Source: JACPWY01 sp964603655
Lineage (GTDB): Bacteria > Bdellovibrionota > FAC87 > UBA2466
DNA length: 9,957 nt
Direction of reading: 5' to 3'
NCBI GenBank assembly: GCA_964603655.1
Contig: CAZRVZ010000134.1
Coordinates: 1-9,957 of the forward strand
The notes below the pieces were generated by a model that was not told the origin of the DNA, made no database searches, and was given only the letters and a program-made list of their open reading frames with translations. Below, one piece after another: positions 6,218 to 9,957 of the stretch; position 1 is the stretch's first letter; the number at the start of each line of letters is the position of its first letter. Position numbers and translations under genes: made by a program.

Positions 6218-7438
6218 ATGCCTCACGAGCGACTACGGCACCTGCAGGAACCTTTTGAAAAATTGATTAAACACGCGCGGATCGTGGGTATTCTGGGGCA
6301 TCGCCAAGTTGGGAAGACCACCTTTCTCAAACGCAATGCCAGGGAATACTTTACTCTTGATGATGAAGAGACATTGCTTGAGGCAACCGCTTCCCCGAAA
6401 AAGTTTATCCACCGTATGAAGGGAAAACGATCCGGAATAGATGAGTGCCAATTGGTGCCTGGTCTGTTTGCTGCCCTAAAAGTCAGGGTCGGCACAAGCC
6501 GGATTCCTGGGCGCTTCATTCTAACCGGTTCGGTTCGATTCACGAGCAGGCGAGCGATCCGTGAATCGTTGACCGGGAGGATCTCAAATCTGGAGTTATA
6601 TCCGTTCGCGGTAACGGAAATTCAGAAAGAGCGGAGCAGCTCGTTCATCGCCAATGCCTTGGGAGCCACGCGATGGGAACCACTGGTTGCGGAGGCAGAT
6701 CGCGCTCAAAGTTTTTACAATGAGAGGACTAAGACAGTCGAACGTTACTTGGAGTGCGGTGGCCTTCCGGGACTATTTCACATTCGCGACGGCAGTATCC
6801 GCAAGAATTTGCTTCGAGACATAATCGAAACGATATTGGACCGAGATCTTCGCCTCGTTTATAGAACAAGCCTGCCGTATCAGCGAATTTACGAATACTG
6901 CAAGGCAATTGCCGTCGCTCCGCTCCAGGTTGTCCGCCCGGGCAGCATGAAGCGGAGCATTCGCATAGCCGAAACTACCCAACAGCACCTTCTCTCAGCT
7001 CTGGAATCGGTCTTTCTACTTCGTAGAATTCCTATCGAAGGAGACTACAAGGGGGACCTATTTTGGTTTGAGGATCAATGCGAGCGAGGCCATTTCATCG
7101 GAACAAACCAACAGGACGAGGCCGATTGGATAACGTTCATCTATCGTAATGTTCGTACTCAGTTCAACTACCGATTAGGAGAACAGGCCCAGTTTTTTCA
7201 CTATCGAACCCGCGGAGGGGCTGAGGTGCCGCTGGCTATTCGTACTCAAGCTGGTGTTTTGGGCATTATCGGTATTGCCTCTCGCACTGCCGTCAACCTC
7301 TCGTTGAGGCGCTCGGCCGAAAGCTTTCTCAGGCGCTACAATCATTCAAAGGTACTATTTGTGACCCGTGAAGGACATGTTGCCGAAGTCCTCACCGATC
7401 GAATCGCCGTCTTCTCGGCGCAGGCAGCGCTATTTTAG
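6218..7438 (+). CDS. AAA+ ATPase with DUF4143-type C-terminal domain
   Basis: 406 aa from the ATG at 6218. The reading frame stays open upstream to 5882 but that part is antisense to the CheX gene and not AAA-like, so I start at MPHERLRHLQ. N-terminal P-loop ATPase: Walker A GHRQVGKT (residues 27-34), Walker B-like GIDECQ with D75-E76, then FILTGS (sensor) and a SLTGR arginine, the usual layout of this family. The helical ERYLECGGLP and LLRDIIETILDRDL segments mark the DUF4143 linker. The C-terminal, restriction-nuclease-like part normally reads EVDF...ExK; here it is GGAEVPLAIRTQAG...GIIGIAS, so the Asp and the E-x-K residues appear lost and the domain may be non-catalytic. No Shine-Dalgarno precedes the ATG. 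Members are common in bacteria and archaea with unsettled function, often in accessory or defence-like regions. It stands alone, divergent from the chemotaxis operon. Confidence 0.85.
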   Translation: MPHERLRHLQEPFEKLIKHARIVGILGHRQVGKTTFLKRNAREYFTLDDEETLLEATASPKKFIHRMKGKRSGIDECQLVPGLFAALKVRVGTSRIPGRFILTGSVRFTSRRAIRESLTGRISNLELYPFAVTEIQKERSSSFIANALGATRWEPLVAEADRAQSFYNERTKTVERYLECGGLPGLFHIRDGSIRKNLLRDIIETILDRDLRLVYRTSLPYQRIYEYCKAIAVAPLQVVRPGSMKRSIRIAETTQQHLLSALESVFLLRRIPIEGDYKGDLFWFEDQCERGHFIGTNQQDEADWITFIYRNVRTQFNYRLGEQAQFFHYRTRGGAEVPLAIRTQAGVLGIIGIASRTAVNLSLRRSAESFLRRYNHSKVLFVTREGHVAEVLTDRIAVFSAQAALF

Positions 7439-7453
7439 ACTGGCAAAATATGT

Positions 7454-7482
7454 GGTGGCTGGGGCGAAACCGCGCTGCCACC
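7454..7482 (+). terminator. Weak stem after the ATPase gene
   Basis: GGTGGC (7454-7459) pairs with GCCACC (7477-7482) across a 17-base loop, starting 16 bases after the ATPase stop codon. There is no T-run after it, so it is at best a poor rho-independent terminator. Listed because it is the only stem in this gap close to the gene end. Confidence 0.2.
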
Positions 7483-7516
7483 AACATCACCGACCTGTGC
7501 CAATTTCGATGGCGTC

Positions 7517-7582
7517 GGGATCTCCATCATAAAAGGGATCTCCGTCATAAAAGTGCAGGAATCGTATCCTGACGCGCCGATT
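7517..7582. repeat. Dispersed repeat copy A: two 18-bp tandem units plus 30-bp tail
   Basis: Two tandem units of GGGATCTCCRTCATAAAA (7517-7534 and 7535-7552; first has A, second G at the variable base) followed by a 30-base tail (7553-7582) starting GTGCAGGAATCGTATCCTG. The same arrangement recurs at 9053-9136 in the same orientation with three units and only two changes in the tail. On the minus strand one frame reads through as ...RIRFLHFYDGDPFYDGDP..., with no usual start codon in that frame, so I do not call it a gene. Confidence 0.85.
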
Positions 7583-7601
7583 GGTTTCCCGTATTGATTC
7601 A

Positions 7602-7764
7602 TATGGCTCCTTTCATAAGTTTTGCGATGCTACGATCGAGCGCTTATCTTCGTTATGCTTCGTCGCGGCTCCTAGGAGTACGAGGAGTACACCGTCGTCG
7701 CCGCGTCTCGCCTAACTCGATGAACGCTCGTCTCGCTATCGCAAAACTTATGAAAGGAGCCATA
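7602..7764. mobile_element. 163-bp hairpin element with perfect 27-bp terminal inverted repeats (MITE-like)
   Basis: Positions 7602-7628 and 7738-7764 are perfect reverse complements (27 bp, core GGCTCCTTTCATAAGTTTTG). The interior continues the symmetry imperfectly about the same centre (~7683): CGAGCG 7637-7642 with CGCTCG 7725-7730, CGCGGC 7664-7669 with GCCGCG 7700-7705, and a CTCCTAGGAG palindrome (7669-7678) near the tip. The whole can fold into one long hairpin. Size, perfect ends and lack of a transposase resemble a miniature inverted-repeat element; no clear target-site duplication is seen (cat before, ggat after). It sits 8 bases from the stop codon of the HNH gene and could also act as its 3' stem. 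A 60-codon open frame inside it is a by-product of the palindrome. Confidence 0.7.
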
Positions 7765-7772
7765 GGATCACG

Positions 7773-8666
7773 TTAGGGGTGCAGCTCCGGTTTCAAAAAT
7801 TGATTTCCGTGCCTGTGAAGAAATCGATGATGCTGCGAGCAGAGTGTCACGATGTTATCCACTGTATGAAGTCCACCGTACGATTTTAGCTTTACATGAT
7901 GGAGATCGACCCACCGCGTGTTCTCACAACGCCGTCCCAGACCGTCTCGGAATGTACATTGGCCGCGGTCTCGCAGATTGACCTGGTGAATGATAGCGGC
8001 TGGAGGAGCCGCCGCAGGTTGAGCCGTGGGCTTTGAACGATTTGAACTATTTGCATGGCTAGGAGGCTTTTTTGCATTTCTTTGCGCAATGATAACCGGG
8101 TCGTTTTTTTGAAGAAATATTTCAAGGCCGGCTTGAAGCACATGGGCCAGATCGACCGAGCGCCTCAATCGCTTCGATTCCAGATCACAGACTCTCTTCA
8201 CCATCTTTTCCACCTCAACCGGAATGCTACACCGAAATTCGACTAGGTTTTGAGTGAGGGGTTTGAGCCTATCCCGAACTATCTCCTTAGGGTGAACCTT
8301 GACTACCTCTAGCTCCAACTCTTTTTGAGATAAGGTAGTGGCCTTTGAGATCCACTCGGCTTGATTCCGTGGGGTGATGACCGATAACACCCTGCGCGCC
8401 TTAGCAACTGTGAGAGCGCCACTGGCAATGGCCGACTTAATCTCGGGAATCTCAAGAGCCTTCACTGCGACCCGCGTGAAATGATATGCCTGGTCATCGG
8501 AAAATCTGAGTGCCTGTACAACGTATCCATGCAATGAGGAGTACCGCATCTTAAGATGAACGGATTCTCTTAAAACGAGTTGCAAGCAATCGATGAGTTC
8601 GGCCTCACAGCTTTGATAGCGTTTGGCACATTCCAGAGTCTTTTGATGTATATCAGAAACGTCCAT
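7773..8666 (-). CDS. HNH endonuclease-domain protein
   Basis: 297 aa from the ATG at 8666. An in-frame TTG at 8681 would add five residues, but GGAGG (plus-strand CCTCC, 8675-8679) lies 8 bases before the ATG and the predicted promoter would start transcription at about 8683, so ATG is preferred. The N-terminal ~190 residues are helical and resemble the region that precedes HNH domains in a family frequent in Bdellovibrio-like genomes (SSLHGYVVQALRFSDDQAY, then GALTVAKARRVLSVI). A basic, Ala/Pro/Ser-rich linker follows. The C-terminal HNH domain (227-297) has possible zinc ligands C237, C247, C276 and H279/H280, the catalytic-type H256-H257 in VDLHHVKLKSYGG, N271 and H280 or H284. It should nick or cut DNA; the target is unknown. 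Its stop lies 8 bases from a 163-bp hairpin element, and the block is bounded by direct repeats, which suggests a mobile or domesticated nuclease. Confidence 0.88.
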   Translation of the reverse strand: MDVSDIHQKTLECAKRYQSCEAELIDCLQLVLRESVHLKMRYSSLHGYVVQALRFSDDQAYHFTRVAVKALEIPEIKSAIASGALTVAKARRVLSVITPRNQAEWISKATTLSQKELELEVVKVHPKEIVRDRLKPLTQNLVEFRCSIPVEVEKMVKRVCDLESKRLRRSVDLAHVLQAGLEIFLQKNDPVIIAQRNAKKPPSHANSSNRSKPTAQPAAAPPAAIIHQVNLRDRGQCTFRDGLGRRCENTRWVDLHHVKLKSYGGLHTVDNIVTLCSQHHRFLHRHGNQFLKPELHP

Positions 8667-8689
8667 GGCAACAACCTCCAACTCCCCAA

Positions 8690-8718
8690 TTTATCGTCGA
8701 CAACAGAGATCTAGTCAA
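8690..8718 (-). promoter_or_regulatory. Sigma-70-type promoter of the HNH gene, bracketed by an inverted repeat
   Basis: Minus strand TTGACT (8718-8713) and GATAAA (8695-8690) are separated by 17 bases: 5/6 and 4/6 matches to the usual boxes at ideal spacing, 24 bases before the ATG at 8666. An 8-bp inverted repeat, TTATCGTC (8691-8698) and GACGATAA (8739-8746), overlaps the -10 box and lies beyond the -35 box, so a dimeric regulator could close the promoter. Regulation is inferred from geometry only. Confidence 0.6.
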
Positions 8719-8785
8719 GATAATTTTTTATTTTTATAGACGATAACTATGAAAAATAGCTACCGAATAAGGCTCACCAAAATCC

Positions 8786-8841
8786 ACGATCTGTCCCCGG
8801 GACAGATCGTCGTAGAGGCAAGAAACCACGTGGTCACCACG
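8786..8841. repeat. Cluster of perfect dyads in the gene-free stretch upstream of the HNH gene
   Basis: ACGATCTGTCCC and its exact reverse complement flank a single base (8786-8810), a 25-base perfect dyad. Just after it, ACCACGTGGT (8825-8834) overlaps CGTGGT-C-ACCACG (8829-8841); these two would form mutually exclusive stems. No T-run follows, so terminator function is unlikely. A 50-codon open frame from an ATG at 8749 to a TAG at 8899-8901 runs through this region but lacks a Shine-Dalgarno, and I do not call it a gene. Confidence 0.55.
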
Positions 8842-9052
8842 AGGCTATGGAGCCACCTCAACGCTCGACATGCCCCACCCCTCTTCTTGTTAACGGTTTA
8901 GTTTCGCAACCAAATCGTCCCATGAATGGGTGGGGAGGTCTTACCCCAGCGTATCAATCCCTAGGCCAATACCACTCGCCCAATAATTCCCAACGCATAC
9001 GCTAAATCTGTCGGTGATGTCCCTGAGTTCTGGAATAGAGAGCCCCTAAATC
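8842..9052. other. Gene-free stretch, nothing recognised
   Basis: Between the dyad cluster and repeat copy B I see no open frame with a convincing start, no RNA-gene structure and no strong promoter. It may be decayed sequence. Confidence 0.4.
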
Positions 9053-9136
9053 GGGATCTCCGTCATAAAAGGGATCTCCGTCATAAAAGGGATCTCCGTC
9101 ATAAAAGTGCAGGAACCGTACCCTGACGCGCCGATT
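9053..9136. repeat. Dispersed repeat copy B: three 18-bp tandem units plus 30-bp tail
   Basis: Three identical units of GGGATCTCCGTCATAAAA (9053-9070, 9071-9088, 9089-9106), then a 30-base tail (9107-9136) matching copy A at 28 of 30 positions, and a related few bases beyond (ATTCCCG versus GTTTCCCG). It is in the same orientation as copy A, 1536 bases away. The differing unit number suggests slippage or unequal exchange. The minus-strand frame is again open through the repeat (FYDGDP three times) without a usual start. Confidence 0.85.
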
Positions 9137-9375
9137 AATTCCCGGGCACAAACCTAGTTTGCGTCGATTACTTCATAGACACCGGCGCGGTAATGGCGCT
9201 CTCATGGAAATAATACCAACTAATACAAATAGATACGAAGGGTTTGTTGGCACGGATAGGGAGAGTGGTCCGAGAAACGTTAACGGACCGTCATTTTCCG
9301 CTATTTTTTGGGTTCGGTCGCCACCTAAATACAGATAGATAGCTCACGGCATATTACTTGCACTCTTAATCAATC
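9137..9375. other. Gene-free stretch before the small secreted-type protein
   Basis: About 240 bases with no gene called. It should hold the promoter of the gene at 9376, but I find no convincing -35/-10 pair and no Shine-Dalgarno before the ATG. Small dyads such as ACGGACCGT near 9284 are too short to interpret. Confidence 0.35.
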
Positions 9376-9765
9376 ATGCAATTTCGTCCCTCTAAAACTT
9401 TGGTTCTGGCGTTGGTCTTCGTGTTTACAGTGTCTCTCATCCATTCGTACGGACGCTATAAATCGCCCGATACAGCGCCCACGTCGAATGGCTCGCTGGG
9501 GACCACTCAACTGAATGAATTGGAATCGTTCTGCGTCCAGTCGGCCAAAACGGAGAGTAAAACCCCAAAGTCGCCGATTGAAATTCGGGCGATATGCCGC
9601 TGTTTTGTTTCGTGGATATCCAAAATGAAATTGTTCACCGCCCTACCGGAACAAACCAGGGAACAAAAAAGGCAGCGCCTCGTTCAACAAATTCTCGATC
9701 GGTGCGCGGCCCAACATTCTCTGCTCCCCGAATCCGCGTCCGCCAGCGAAGCCATCGGTATTTAG
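9376..9765 (+). CDS. Small membrane-anchored or exported protein with four cysteines, unknown function
   Basis: 129 aa, not recognised. Residues 7-23 (KTLVLALVFVFTVSLIH) after a basic start form a signal peptide or N-terminal membrane anchor; there is no lipobox cysteine. The rest is polar with C53, a C74-x-C76 pair (AICRCFVSWI) and C110 (ILDRC) after a charged helix rich in E, Q, K and R. The spacing C...CxC...C with a central helix resembles a class of small periplasmic helical proteins that form two disulfides, but I cannot name a family. No Shine-Dalgarno precedes the ATG at 9376, so the gene call rests on frame length, the hydrophobic N-terminus and the ordered cysteines. An overlapping frame at 9594-9782 is treated as a shadow. 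Confidence 0.55.
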   Translation: MQFRPSKTLVLALVFVFTVSLIHSYGRYKSPDTAPTSNGSLGTTQLNELESFCVQSAKTESKTPKSPIEIRAICRCFVSWISKMKLFTALPEQTREQKRQRLVQQILDRCAAQHSLLPESASASEAIGI

Positions 9766-9862
9766 ATTCTGCTGAAAAATGACATGAGTAGCACCGACGC
9801 TTAGGCCTTACAGACGCTTAGGGCCCGCCCAAGAATAACTTCACATTTTGGCGCGCAGATTT

Positions 9863-9957
9863 GGCCCAGATTTGAACGATCCGAGCTCACAAAACTTGAG
9901 GCATATCTCGACGATATGTTGAAAGTTTTGTGAGCGAGCAGCGTTCAAAGATGGGCC
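9863..9957. repeat. 95-bp imperfect palindrome running to the window edge
   Basis: Four pairs of arms share one centre at 9910: CATATC/GATATG (9902-9907, 9913-9918), GCTCACAAAACTT and its complement (9885-9897, 9923-9935), TTTGAACG/CGTTCAAA (9871-9878, 9942-9949) and GGCCCA/TGGGCC (9863-9868, 9952-9957). That makes 33 of about 47 pairs perfect, so it can fold as one long interrupted hairpin. It could be a MITE-like or REP-like element or a 3' stem of a gene beyond the window; the outer end may extend past the edge. Confidence 0.65.

Noticed and set aside
7517..7552. CRISPR-like array
   Set aside because: The 18-bp units are directly adjacent with no spacers, and there are only two or three copies.
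7594..7776. 60-codon plus-strand frame
   Set aside because: It lies inside the 163-bp hairpin element, is Arg/Ser-rich because of the palindrome, and has no Shine-Dalgarno.
7704..7779. GCCTAAC and GTTAGGG spaced like integron attC core sites
   Set aside because: The second site deviates from the core, the intervening bases do not form the expected attC inner arms, and the symmetry there belongs to the 27-bp-armed hairpin instead.
8679..8681. TTG start for the HNH gene
   Set aside because: It coincides with the predicted transcription start, so no leader would remain; the ATG at 8666 has GGAGG at good spacing.
8749..8901. 50-codon plus-strand frame beginning MKNSYRIRLTK
   Set aside because: There is no ribosome binding site, it overlaps palindromes, and no family is recognised. 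It could be a real small gene, but sequence support is too weak.

Overview
The window appears to be a chromosomal piece of a motile Gram-negative bacterium, probably Bdellovibrionota or a deltaproteobacterial relative. I base this on the style of the chemoreceptor signalling tip, the CheX-type phosphatases and the HNH endonuclease family. The assignment is from protein character only; no rRNA or other marker gene is present. The first 6 kb is a dense chemotaxis locus. The last 3.9 kb is looser accessory DNA with an ATPase, an HNH nuclease, a small secreted-type protein and several conspicuous repeats and palindromes.

Chemotaxis, plus strand (9-4200): CheW adaptor, then a two-TM chemoreceptor in which I see no HAMP domain, then a single polypeptide fusing a CheR methyltransferase, a receiver domain and a CheB methylesterase. 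The CheW start codon sits in an ATGA, so an upstream gene (perhaps cheA) may overlap it outside the window. No CheA is visible here.

Chemotaxis, minus strand (6046 back to 4241), convergent with the first set: a CheX-family phosphatase, a stand-alone CheY, a second and quite different CheX-family phosphatase, and a PilZ (c-di-GMP binding) protein. Spacings are 10, 3 and 35 bases, so this looks like one transcript. Upstream is a sequence close to a sigma-28 (FliA) flagellar promoter, plus a 10-bp direct repeat. Together the two operons supply signal coupling, reception, adaptation (both methylation and demethylation in one chain), response-regulator output, two signal-termination phosphatases and a possible c-di-GMP input.

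Accessory part (6047-9957): a divergent AAA+ ATPase with a DUF4143-type C-terminus (6218-7438) whose nuclease-like motif looks degraded. Next comes a block bounded by two direct copies of an unusual repeat (18-bp units in 2 and 3 tandem copies plus a 30-bp tail, at 7517 and 9053). Inside the block are a 163-bp hairpin element with perfect 27-bp arms ending 8 bp from the stop codon of an HNH endonuclease gene (7773-8666, minus), the gene's sigma-70-like promoter, and a cluster of perfect dyads. After it come an unrecognised signal-peptide/four-cysteine protein (9376-9765) and a 95-bp coaxial palindrome that reaches the window edge. No tRNA, rRNA or CRISPR array was seen.
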